A stretch of DNA of 64,000 bases from Unio delphinus (Eukaryota > Mollusca > Bivalvia > Unionida > Unionidae). Under the pieces are notes generated by a model. That model saw only the letters and a list, made by a program, of their open reading frames with translations, did no database searches and was not told the origin of the DNA. Shown here piece after piece: positions 43,240 to 51,227 of the stretch. The stretch is from positions 2,944,001 to 3,008,000 of the forward strand of contig JAQISU010000094.1 of NCBI GenBank assembly GCA_029339505.1. Reading direction: 5' to 3'. The stretch's first letter is position 1, and every line of letters starts with the position of its first letter. A program made the translations under genes and the position numbers.

Positions 43240-43700
43240 GACCGACCCTCAAAGAGATTTTGTCGTTTTTTTATTGTGACCGGCCCTCAGAGAGATTTTG
43301 TTATTTTTTTAGCATTTTTTGATTGAAAATGTCGAAATCAGTGAATAAAAAATCGATATGCTGTTAATGGATGGTTTAGTCGATATGATGATTCCGATTG
43401 ATCAAAAGTAGAATGAGGGAAGTGCCTAAATTAATATTTTTATAAGAAAATAGGCACTTCCCTCATCAATGATAACGCTGTTAAAACAACAAAATAACGC
43501 ATCCATGATCGTGTTAAAAATCATCTGACATGTCTGACATGTAACAAAAAATGAAGGAAGACACAGTATTATTATTTTTATATACAATTATGTGACTTCC
43601 CTCATCATTGATAACGCCGTTAAAACAACAAAAAAACGCTTCCATGATCGTGTTAAAAATCATCTGACGTGTCAGATTAACTGAAAAGTGTTTTCGTCTG
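43240..43700. promoter_or_regulatory. Intergenic module of hairpins and direct repeats
   Basis: A perfect 16-bp inverted repeat (atgagggaagtgccta 43413-43428; taggcacttccctcat 43451-43466) is followed by catcaatgataacgctgtta and a further ~90 bp. A second hairpin-like pair (atgaaggaagacaca 43551-43565; tgtgacttccctcat 43590-43604, imperfect) is followed by a near copy of the same 90 bp (to about 43680). Just upstream, gaccgaccctcaaagagatt is also duplicated (gaccggccctcagagagatt at about 43280). The module lies between the replication half and the virion half of the element. Confidence 0.75.
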
Positions 43701-43714
43701 TTAGGTCAGGTTCG

Positions 43715-43756
43715 GAAAATTGTTTTACAATTGAAAAATTGTTACTATTTCAAATA
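43715..43756 (+). promoter_or_regulatory. Upstream motif of virion gene 1 (TTTTACAATTGAAAAATTG)
   Basis: ttttacaattgaaaaattg at about 43723-43741 lies about 15 bp before ATG 43757. The same string, partly repeated, precedes the gene at 44784, and TTTACAATT or its inverse precedes the genes at 45296, 46731 and 47682. Confidence 0.5.
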
Positions 43757-44710
43757 ATGGTCAATGAAGCATTAACGACCCGATTGGCTCGTGAAAGACT
43801 AGATGCAATCAAGAGATTTATACCAATTCGAGACTGTAAAAAATAAACTGCAACAACGACAGAGTTTACAAACGGATTTTGCTGTGGGATCTGAAGAATT
43901 GTTTAAACCAGTAACCACAGCAACGAAAGGGGTAGAGCGTGCTATACGGAGAGATGTTCCCGAGACGGGGAAATCTCTTATTGGTGAACTTGAAAAAATA
44001 ACTGAACAAACAAAACAAGCTGTACAAAAAATGGAATCTAAAAGAACAGTAGATGATTTACGCGTGAGATTTAATGAGGAAGGGTTAGTAGCAATTGATA
44101 ATACTGATTCAGCAGAAATTCCTGCGCTTGTTGTTACGACTTATGAAAACAGGAAAAATATGTTGAAACCAGAACATCACAAGTTTGTTAGGAGTATAAC
44201 TCACTGGGCTGATATATTCTACAAAATCCAAAACTAAAAAAACAGGTCAAATTGATACCAATAGTGCATCCTATATTGAATATATCAATGCGGTGGGCAC
44301 AGTGTATAAACGATTTGAAGAACTAAAACAACATCAAAAACCGCAAAAATTGCAAGGAAAGCGACAGCAACCTGCAAAGAAAATATCTTTTTCATCTAAA
44401 AAAACAACAACAACTACCACCTGATGATTATTTACAAACTACGGATACAGAAAAACTGGATAAAGCAACTGGTTATAGCGGAAGGGGATTGCAAGATTTC
44501 AGTGAAAATCCAAGGATTTCATGTCCTGGTAGTGTTATCAGTGATATATCACGATTAGAAGTTCTTGTAGGAGGGTTCCGAGCTGGAAATAACTCACCGG
44601 AAATAATTAATGAAGCAGCTGATATCTGTAGAGGGTTATTTCAGGGTGGTATCATGGATATCAGCACATATCGAGATTTCATTGGCGAGTTAGTGGAGGA
44701 TTATCAGTGA
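43757..44710 (+). pseudogene. Conserved Polinton virion-block protein, broken in several frames
   Basis: ATG 43757 opens MVNEALTTRLARERLDAI and leaves frame near 43803. A 144-codon frame follows (SLQTDFAVGSEELFKPVTTA, helical, coiled-coil-like, ending at 44237). A lysine/glutamine-rich segment in a third frame runs to the TGA at 44422, and a last frame ends at 44710 (RISCPGSVISDISRLEVLVG, GELVEDYQ). Breaks lie at or near A runs. Polintons commonly carry a long coiled-coil protein at this position; its role in the virion is not established. Confidence 0.6.
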
Positions 44711-44717
44711 CTGAAAT

Positions 44718-44783
44718 TTATAATTGAAAAATTGTTTTACAATTGAAAAATTGTTTTACAATTGAAATCTACGATTTATAATA
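44718..44783 (+). promoter_or_regulatory. Upstream motif of the pX-like gene (duplicated)
   Basis: aattgaaaaattgttttaca occurs twice in a row (from about 44722 and 44742), followed by attgaaatctacgatttata and ATG 44784. Confidence 0.5.
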
Positions 44784-45275
44784 ATGATCATACACTACAA
44801 TCATGATAAACCATTCCCCGTCTATGTAGTTAATTCACGGTTTCCAGTTTTAAGAGCATACTATGGTGATGGTTTAGGTAATACCATTGCTGGGTTATTT
44901 TCAAGAATGGCCCCAAAAGTGATGCCGTTAGCTAAACAATTATCAATGAAAGCAATTGATGTTATTCGTGATAAGGGTATCAGTGCTGTTGGAGATCTTG
45001 CCGGAAAAGCGTTTTCAGACGCGAAGAATAAAATAACATCATTGGTGCGACGACGAAAGAAACCGTTACTGTCTACAGTGAAAATGCCTGCAAGTGTTAG
45101 TAAAATTATAAATAACGCAGTAGATGAAAAACTAGCGTCGTTGATAACCCCCGACCAAAGCAATATTGCAAATATGATAGCAGGAAGTGGCTTTAAAAAC
45201 CCCGTCGATGAAATCCTACGGATTTTCACGCTAGCGTTTTTCACGATGAAAATCGTTTACAATTTCACGATTTAG
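44784..45275 (+). CDS. Adenovirus pX/pVI-like basic virion protein
   Basis: 163 codons. A short N-terminus with YYGDGLGNTIAGLFSRMAPK (glycine plus amphipathic helix) is followed by LAKQLSMKAIDVIRDKG, a basic patch (SLVRRRKKP) and a polar C-terminus. The GxLGxxxxxLFxxxxP layout followed by a basic cluster is shared by small core/cement proteins of Polintons and adenoviruses, which are cut by the viral protease after a diglycine-type site. The last 25 residues (LRIFTLAFFTMKIVYNFTI) may be an out-of-frame ending. Confidence 0.65.
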   Translation: MIIHYNHDKPFPVYVVNSRFPVLRAYYGDGLGNTIAGLFSRMAPKVMPLAKQLSMKAIDVIRDKGISAVGDLAGKAFSDAKNKITSLVRRRKKPLLSTVKMPASVSKIINNAVDEKLASLITPDQSNIANMIAGSGFKNPVDEILRIFTLAFFTMKIVYNFTI

Positions 45276-45295
45276 ACTCTGATAAATAGAATAAA
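45245..45295 (+). promoter_or_regulatory. Upstream motif of the major capsid gene
   Basis: cgtttacaatttcacgattt, then aga, lies about 22-45 bp before ATG 45296. It shares TTTACAATT and CGATTTA with the boxes at 44718-44783 and 46680-46730. Confidence 0.5.
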
Positions 45296-46645
45296 ATGTT
45301 CAAAAAGTCACCTGATCCAGCGTTTGATATAGACGCCCCAGTCCCCAAGGATGATTCTGTACGCGATTATCAATATTACGCCTATCATGCAATAGACTCA
45401 AATAGTCGATCAAGAATTGAACTTCAAGTTCATGATACCAGTAAGTATTTTCTACCCGCTGAAGCGTATCCAGCTGGTACTCAAGTCGGATTAGTTAATA
45501 ATGGTATCATGGCATTATTTGAGAGTGCAAGATATCTCATTGATGGAAAAGAAATCGAGTCTATAGATCGCGATGTTGATGTGGCTACAACAATAATCGC
45601 GTTAGCGAGATATTCCGATGATTATACAAGATCAGCAGGACCTTCTATGATGTTTGCAAAAGATGTTAAAAATACCGCTGGAGGAAATCAATTTGTTGTA
45701 AGACGACCAAAGAATAATGCTGGTACCGCTAATATTGATGCCGAGGATATGATTATAAACAACGATGTTAATTTCAATCTAGGAGCTGCAACACGTATTT
45801 CAATGCTGGGAGAAGCGCGTAAATCATTTTCATGCGCGATTCCACTGCATCACATATTTGGATTCTGTAGAAACGTCCGAAAAGTTATCTACGGGGCGAA
45901 GCATACAGTAGCGCTTGTACGAAAAAGTGATGATAATGACGCAATTTGGAGGATTCAAGCAGACAATGCAAATCCCAATGCTGATGCTGGTAAAGTTATT
46001 TTAACAAAAATATTGTGGATGCCAGTGTTGACTCCAGCAATTACCGCAGAAGAACGATTACTATCATTTATGGACCAAGGAGGAAAGTCGTTGTTGAGTT
46101 GGTTATCAGTGACCACGCATGTTAAACAATCAAATCTGAACGGGTTATTCACGTGGAATCTAGCATCAAAACAAGGCATTGCTGCGCCACGTCATATATT
46201 TATTGCGTTACAGGATAACACACGAGTTGGCGATCAACGTTTCAGTCATATGATATTTGATCCATTAGGTGTTAAAGACGTCTCACTGAGAATAAACGGC
46301 CAGCAGGAACCATCTGAAGATGTACAACTTGATTACGGTCAAAATCATATTGCACGCGTGTATCATAGATTGTTGTCATTTATGGCACGTGATCAAAATG
46401 TTGATACTGGTCTACAAATATCACAATTGGATTTTAAGAGTGTATATCCGATCTATTACTTTTCGCTGGAACATCTTGATTTAACAAGACAGTCTGTCGT
46501 TGATATGCACTTTAGAGCTAATGTGAGCCGTGGTGCTATTGCTAATTATAGAGCGGTTGCTGTCATTCTTAGTGATAAATCAATGATACTTGAAGGTGTT
46601 GGAGGAAGAATGAGAGTGGTAGATGCGCCAGTAGAAAATCTATGA
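45296..46645 (+). CDS. Major capsid protein, double jelly-roll (hexon-like)
   Basis: 449 codons, intact, 20 nt after the previous gene. It has the landmarks of Polinton/adintovirus hexons: SKYFLPAEAYPAGTQVGLVN, NNGIMALFESARYLIDGKEI near the N-terminus, then IPLHHIFGFCRNVRKVIYGA and AIWRIQ in the middle, and a second barrel ending in a conserved strand (NYRAVAVILSDKSMILEG). Length is near the usual 450-650 for the group. Trimers of this fold build the icosahedral shell. It is flanked by pX- and pVI-like genes, the usual Polinton arrangement. It is the best-preserved long gene here with the integrase. Confidence 0.92.
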   Translation: MFKKSPDPAFDIDAPVPKDDSVRDYQYYAYHAIDSNSRSRIELQVHDTSKYFLPAEAYPAGTQVGLVNNGIMALFESARYLIDGKEIESIDRDVDVATTIIALARYSDDYTRSAGPSMMFAKDVKNTAGGNQFVVRRPKNNAGTANIDAEDMIINNDVNFNLGAATRISMLGEARKSFSCAIPLHHIFGFCRNVRKVIYGAKHTVALVRKSDDNDAIWRIQADNANPNADAGKVILTKILWMPVLTPAITAEERLLSFMDQGGKSLLSWLSVTTHVKQSNLNGLFTWNLASKQGIAAPRHIFIALQDNTRVGDQRFSHMIFDPLGVKDVSLRINGQQEPSEDVQLDYGQNHIARVYHRLLSFMARDQNVDTGLQISQLDFKSVYPIYYFSLEHLDLTRQSVVDMHFRANVSRGAIANYRAVAVILSDKSMILEGVGGRMRVVDAPVENL

Positions 46646-46679
46646 TTGAAAATCCTTCGGATTTTTCCAAAAACATGTA

Positions 46680-46730
46680 ATTGAAATTGTAAACGATTTT
46701 CTCGATTTAGAATTAATCTGTTATTGTATA
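46680..46730 (+). promoter_or_regulatory. Upstream motif of the pVI-like gene
   Basis: attgaaattgtaaacgattt, then tctcgatttagaa, then an AT-rich spacer ending tataATG at 46731. TTGTAAA is the inverse of TTTACAA; CGATTTAGA matches the box before the major capsid gene. Confidence 0.5.
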
Positions 46731-47213
46731 ATGTCGTATAGTAATATCAATGTGTCGTTGACACCTGGTCAATTAAAAAAATTGCAATCCAAATCAGCTA
46801 AGCAATGTGGAACCACAATAACGCTGAAACCTTATCAAATGAATGGTGGGGCAAATAAATTGTCACTGACAACTCGTCAAGTAAAACATTTCAATGATGC
46901 ACTTGTAGCAAAAAAAGGTGTCCAGATTACTATTTCTGCGGCTGCTATCAAAAACATGATAAAATCAGGCGGTATATTCCCGTTGTTTGCTGCGATTCCA
47001 GGATTAATTGCAGCAGCAGCCCCAGCAGTTGCAAAAGCAGTCGCATTGAAGGCAGTGGGAAGTCTTGGTGCAAAAGCGGCACAAAGCATTGCTGAATCAT
47101 ATGAACCGAAGAAGGGACGAGGGTATAAAAGAAAGGGAAAGGGTCTAAGACTACCAGGAACCCCATATTTGTGGTACAGCGGAAAGGGTCTAAGACTAGG
47201 ACCGGTTTATTAA
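46731..47213 (+). CDS. pVI-like minor virion protein
   Basis: 160 codons. The N-terminal half has two similar blocks (LTPGQLKKLQSKSAKQCGTT and LTTRQVKHFNDALVAKKGVQ), each followed by a short beta stretch (ITLKPYQM; ITISAAAI). A glycine-hydrophobic segment (SGGIFPLFAAIPGLIAAAAP) could insert in or disrupt membranes, and the C-terminus is basic (KKGRGYKRKGKGLRLPGTPY). This matches the Polinton minor protein compared with adenovirus pVI. Directly upstream of the protease gene, as expected for a substrate. Confidence 0.7.
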   Translation: MSYSNINVSLTPGQLKKLQSKSAKQCGTTITLKPYQMNGGANKLSLTTRQVKHFNDALVAKKGVQITISAAAIKNMIKSGGIFPLFAAIPGLIAAAAPAVAKAVALKAVGSLGAKAAQSIAESYEPKKGRGYKRKGKGLRLPGTPYLWYSGKGLRLGPVY

Positions 47214-47234
47214 CTCGGGAACCGATGGTTCCTA

Positions 47235-47655
47235 TGTCCAATTTTGATTTAATTGATGCTGCTAAAAAACTCGCGATTAAAAACTTCAGAGGTGTTTTAT
47301 GAAGGATCAATTACCAGCACAACCTAATCACGTTGAAACCGGTATCATTAATCTCGATAAGAGCACCGGACCTGGAACTCACTGGGTTGCATACGCTATT
47401 GATCCACGTGGGATTGTCTACTTTGATTCATATGGATTAGCCCGCCAAAAGAGTTTATGAGTTATATAAAAACTTTTCCAATGAAGACTTGGTATTCTAC
47501 GCTACCAACACAACAAATGAATGATCCACCAATATGTGGCAGCGAAGTATTAAATGTTCTCGATGCTATTTCTAACTCTTTGGGTAACCCAAGGGGAAAA
47601 CCACCACATGTTGTCGTAAATGAATACACTAGTAATCGCTGGCGAAAATCATAGA
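47235..47655 (+). pseudogene. Adenain-type cysteine protease, split over three frames
   Basis: ATG 47235 opens 22 codons (SNFDLIDAAKKLAIKNF) and runs into TGA at 47300. A second frame (47299-47460) holds GPGTHWVAY with the catalytic His and YFDSYGL with the acidic residue. A third (about 47430-47654) holds PPICGSEVLNVL with the nucleophilic Cys. All catalytic positions survive but in different frames, so at least two small indels separate them. The family (C5/adenain) matures capsid precursors in adenoviruses and Polintons. Sequencing error at the T4 run (47295-47298) could explain the first break. Confidence 0.85.
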
Positions 47656-47681
47656 TTTTAGAGAGAGAGTTTTACAATAAC
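47656..47681 (+). promoter_or_regulatory. Upstream motif of the coiled-coil protein gene
   Basis: attttagagagagagtttta, then caataacATG, places TTTTACAAT 5 bp before the start codon at 47682, a closer spacing than in the other boxes. Confidence 0.35.
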
Positions 47682-48659
47682 ATGATTGATATTTGGGGAA
47701 GACCTCTGAAACCCAAACCCGATGACACTGCAAAAACATCTGCAATGGGTGATATAAAAAAAATAATTGAAGATGAAATCGCTGAGACGTTGAATTTAGC
47801 AAGTGTTGATCCTAATGAAATAGTTGTATTTCAAGATCGTCAGGGTAAATTGAAAACTAGTAATATTTCTCTGGATGATATTTTGGTTAAACAACGAAAC
47901 GCAATCGAGGATACTATCGTGTTATATTCCGATCAGGGTAAACTCAAACCGGGTGTACTCTTCTCGACTATTACAGATAGATTCACTGAATACGATAAGG
48001 AATTTGACGATCATTTGGAAAATTATAATAATTTTCGTAGAAATGTCGTTCATAAGTTTTTTGGATCACCGATTGTAGTTACACCATCTATCGCTGAAAT
48101 TAAAACGTTTATTGATGATCAAAAGGTCATCAATGACTTCAATGATAAATTTTTTACAACAACATCCGAAAACGTGTCAACTACATATTCGGAAATAATC
48201 AAAAAACTTAATGAAATCGCTGAAATTAAAAAATCTATCGAGGATAGTAAAACAACAGTTGATGCCATCAAAGATGATTTTCCAAAAATAGTCGAACGAC
48301 TCGATAAAGTAAAAATCCAACACTCCGCAGATGGTATCCGTAATATTGTGTATGTAGTTTGGTACGGAACTCTCGATTGTGTCAAAGACGCCGATACAAC
48401 GGTATTGTGGGGTATTCCCTCTGGCAAGGATTACAATAATGCGATTTATCAATTTACAATAATATCTGATGATCAATTTACAATAACATGTAGAAATCTT
48501 ATTACTAAATTTATTTTTACAACAGGTATCAACGTGGTAACATTTAAATATCATCCAAATGGTATAGAATTTAAAATGCAAGCGGTTAAAGATAACGTGG
48601 TTAGAAAAACAATACAGTGGGTTATAGAATTTGTAACAATTATACCTGTAGAAGATTAG
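47682..48659 (+). CDS. Coiled-coil/beta protein of unknown function, possible fibre
   Basis: 325 codons, intact. The N-terminal ~35 residues (MIDIWGRPLKPKP) are followed by two similar short blocks (VVFQDRQGKLKTS and VLYSDQGKLKPG), long heptad-rich helices (residues ~95-205, e.g. IIKKLNEIAEIKKSIEDSKT), and a C-terminal beta-rich ~100 residues (NIVYVVWYGTLDCVKDADTT). A stalk plus head layout suggests a spike, but this is inference from secondary structure; no family was recognised. It lies between protease and membrane protein in the virion block. Confidence 0.6.
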   Translation: MIDIWGRPLKPKPDDTAKTSAMGDIKKIIEDEIAETLNLASVDPNEIVVFQDRQGKLKTSNISLDDILVKQRNAIEDTIVLYSDQGKLKPGVLFSTITDRFTEYDKEFDDHLENYNNFRRNVVHKFFGSPIVVTPSIAEIKTFIDDQKVINDFNDKFFTTTSENVSTTYSEIIKKLNEIAEIKKSIEDSKTTVDAIKDDFPKIVERLDKVKIQHSADGIRNIVYVVWYGTLDCVKDADTTVLWGIPSGKDYNNAIYQFTIISDDQFTITCRNLITKFIFTTGINVVTFKYHPNGIEFKMQAVKDNVVRKTIQWVIEFVTIIPVED

Positions 48660-48666
48660 TTCAACG

Positions 48667-49235
48667 ATGACATTTCCAATAACGATGACATCAAGAATTT
48701 CATCATCGCAATATCGCTATGATACAGTCAAAGAATTTTCATTGAAACTCAAAATAATCGCTGAGGAGTATGCAATGAAAATAAAAAAATATCGCAGGAG
48801 AATCACCGCAATTGATGTTACTATGTACTCGGTGTCAGGTGTTCTCGCTGGCGCCAGAATAATACTTGCATTGGTTACAATGATTGCCCCGGTCGTAGTT
48901 CCAATTTGCATTTCTGCGGCGGCTACAATGGCGGGTATATCAACCGGGATCACAAAAAAATATCATCATGCAGCCAGAGTAAACTGCAAGACTATGTGAT
49001 TAAATTTCACGTTGTATCAACCGCATACTCGCAATTATCCTCGATGATATCGTCATCACTCGATGATACAATTATATCAGATAGTGAGTTCTCAGCGATG
49101 GTCAGTATTTATGATTCCGCGATATCAAAATTAGAAATACAACAACAGTATAATAACAATGACAACACCGATGGAATTGGAGAACACAAACCCGAAAACC
49201 ATCATGATCTCAATAACCTCAACGATATCAGATAG
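48667..49235 (+). pseudogene. Membrane protein of the virion block, broken near its middle
   Basis: The first frame (48667-48999, 110 codons) has a basic helix (AMKIKKYRRRITAIDVTMYS) and two hydrophobic segments (VLAGARIILALVTMIAPVVV and PICISAAATMAGISTGI). It ends soon after HHAARVNCKTM. A second frame (about 48965-49235) continues with SKLQDYVIKFHVVSTAYSQL and an acidic tail. One frame change near 48980 separates them. Two-helix proteins with this alanine/glycine-rich segment recur in Polintons; their function is unknown. Confidence 0.6.
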
Positions 49236-49390
49236 TGAGTTCTCAGTACGTGTCTATGATTCCGCGATATCAAAATTAGAAATACATCATGAGTATAATA
49301 ACAATGACAACACCGCAGGAATTACTTCAACAAATAGTGGAGAACACGAACCCAGTACAAACAAGCATGATATCAATAACCTCAACGAAT
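49074..49390 (+). repeat. Tandem duplication with 151-bp period
   Basis: From atatcagatagtgagttctc at 49074 and again at 49225, both copies contain cgatatcaaaattagaaata, then ataacaatgacaacacc, then gagaacac and ctcaataacctcaacg or close variants. It spans the end of the membrane protein and the start of the next gene, so it duplicates one gene's C-terminus and the other's start codon. Confidence 0.8.
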
Positions 49391-49933
49391 CCAGAATTCA
49401 GTGTGAATTTCCCTATCCCAGTCCCCGTGAAGCAGATAGCGCTAGCAAAACTACGAATGTATCACAGTTGGCCTAATATCAGATCAAAATCATTTGGTGG
49501 TCAACAACCGAATAATTCACTGGTATTTGCAAATAAGAATAAACCAGACGGGACTCCAGACTGGAACGTCGTTTCAATACCAACAGGATCATATCAAATC
49601 GAACAAATCAATAATGAATTCGCGCGTAGAATAAAATCGATTACTGGAAAAGAATCAAAAATCGCTATAACAGTTCATGAACCGACACTATCGTCTGCCA
49701 TTGAAATAAGCACAGAAGGATACGTCGTAGATATATATCAGAGTTCTATTAGAACCGTACTAGGATGGCCTGAATTACCACCCGGGGGAGAAACCGTTAA
49801 ATTACCACCTGAATCACAAAAAACTGATTATATCACCGACAGGATAAAATCGGATAATCCAATAAAGAATTATAGCGATTATGACAAACCGAAATTTTTC
49901 GCAATCGGTTTAATACGTCTTAGTGGAGACTAA
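49289..49933 (+). CDS. Conserved Polinton beta-rich protein, possible penton or fibre
   Basis: 214 codons from ATG 49289 (ATG 49304, MTTPQELLQQ, is a likely alternative; a duplicated upstream start lies near 49159). Text such as KQIALAKLRMYHSWPNI, WNVVSIPTGSYQIEQINNEF and SSIRTVLGWP fits a widespread beta-rich module of Polinton and related viral proteins ('L...S.PNI', 'W..I..P.GsY.I..IN', 'LG(F/W)'). It could be the vertex or fibre protein. A canonical adintovirus penton motif is not visible anywhere in the element, so the assignment is open. Confidence 0.6.
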   Translation: MSIITMTTPQELLQQIVENTNPVQTSMISITSTNPEFSVNFPIPVPVKQIALAKLRMYHSWPNIRSKSFGGQQPNNSLVFANKNKPDGTPDWNVVSIPTGSYQIEQINNEFARRIKSITGKESKIAITVHEPTLSSAIEISTEGYVVDIYQSSIRTVLGWPELPPGGETVKLPPESQKTDYITDRIKSDNPIKNYSDYDKPKFFAIGLIRLSGD

Positions 49934-50579
49934 TTTTATTAGACCTAACTTCAATGTTGCCGAAAATTTCACAGCAATGAATAATGATTTTTCACTGTTG
50001 TTAATATCCCTTAAATCCGGCTCTCTCACCCGAGATGAATTTATCAGCATCATAGAAACATGCAATAAAATTATCGACGATATGGAAACATTTAATTTGA
50101 AAATTATTCAGGATATATTAGATGATAATAATCCCATATCGAGAACAACATTTGCAACAAACTATAAAATCCCCGTCAAAGATATTCCAGTATTTAAACT
50201 ACCAGGATATAACGTACCAGAACTAAAAAAACTTCTCAATGATGCCATCGATATTGGTTTTAAAATAATTCATGATGCGTGGAAAAAAACATCATCACCA
50301 GAAATAAAAATCCTCAAACATAATAATGACCCAGACGGTGGCGTCAGGCATATAGCCCTGTTCAACGTGAATATAACCTCGGTGATTGCGCTCAATTTAG
50401 TATGTGATGTTATCGAAGGAAGCTATCAAATAAATCTCGAACGATCAAATCAAGTTCAGCAAGGATATATTTTGTATTCATTTGCACCAATAGCCCCTCC
50501 AGGATTTTTAATAATTGAGTCTCCGGTTAATCCAGTCTATATGCGATGTCATAATGATTCATTAACGAGAACTCACTGA
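49923..50579 (+). CDS. Last virion-block protein, unknown function
   Basis: 218 codons beginning METNFIRPNFNVAENF, overlapping the previous gene by 11 nt in another frame. Helical N-terminal half (residues 15-65, 95-120) and a beta-rich C-terminal half (VRHIALFNVNITSVIALNLV, GYILYSFAPIAPPGF). No family recognised. The stop lies about 70 bp before the right terminal repeat. An in-frame ATG at 49978 (MNNDFSLLL) is an alternative start. Confidence 0.6.
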   Translation: METNFIRPNFNVAENFTAMNNDFSLLLISLKSGSLTRDEFISIIETCNKIIDDMETFNLKIIQDILDDNNPISRTTFATNYKIPVKDIPVFKLPGYNVPELKKLLNDAIDIGFKIIHDAWKKTSSPEIKILKHNNDPDGGVRHIALFNVNITSVIALNLVCDVIEGSYQINLERSNQVQQGYILYSFAPIAPPGFLIIESPVNPVYMRCHNDSLTRTH

Positions 50580-50646
50580 CTAATCTAATAATCTGATTGA
50601 TTTACAAGGCGAAGTTTTACAAATTAGTCTGTTTGTGAAATCGTAA

Positions 50647-50936
50647 AGACCCTCGAACACGATATCGTATCAGACTTGATCAAATCAACGGGTGAGTTTT
50701 TTTTAACCCAACGGAGACCCTTGCAAGGACAAAATCACTAAGTCCCCATTTGGCAAATGGAGATTTATTTTATTTTTTTTAAAAATTTTTTTCTCTCGAT
50801 TTTTTATGTCCCGATCACTCTCCATAGGACATAATACGTCTTTATGACTGATATATACCCACCCTCTCTAAGGGAACTCAGCCATAGAAGCCTTAATTTT
50901 GTTTGAAACCATGTCTGATTCAACCCCTCTGCTGCT
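50647..50936 (-). repeat. Polinton right terminal inverted repeat
   Basis: Starts agaccctcgaacacgatatc and ends cccctctgctgct, inverted to 33758-34042. Followed by agaga, also present directly before the left repeat. It carries one, not two, of the inner 35-bp blocks. Confidence 0.92.
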
Positions 50937-51227
50937 AGAGAGTTATCTTGAGTATATTAATTTCAGATTAAGTTAGAAGAATAGTTTATACCAGCTGATG
51001 GTAAACATGTACATACTCTGACAAGTTAGCTTATGCTACAGTAGATTCCTGTAATGATAAAAGTAACACTTGTTTTGCAAATGCGGTCAATATTTATGTT
51101 AGTATTCCACAACTCAATAAAATGTGTAGTGAGTGAAACAAAAGCCAATAATTGTTTTATTATTTTCATATTGTGATCCACAAACATCTTACATGAGCTT
51201 ACTTTTTACTGGATTAATGTATGCAGT

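Larger units (their letters stand above)
33758..50936 (+). mobile_element. Polinton/Maverick-type virus-like element, 17.2 kb
   Basis: Long terminal inverted repeats bound the element (33758-34042 and 50647-50936), starting agcagcagagggg. The flanking bases are agaga at 33753-33757 and agaga at 50937-50941, a 5-bp match (6 bp is usual). Contents: packaging ATPase, DDE integrase, major capsid protein, adenain-type protease, pX/pVI-like proteins and a composite replication gene, which is a Polinton/adintovirus gene set. Several genes are frame-broken. It sits in the last intron of the exchanger gene, with virion genes in the host sense direction. Confidence 0.93.
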
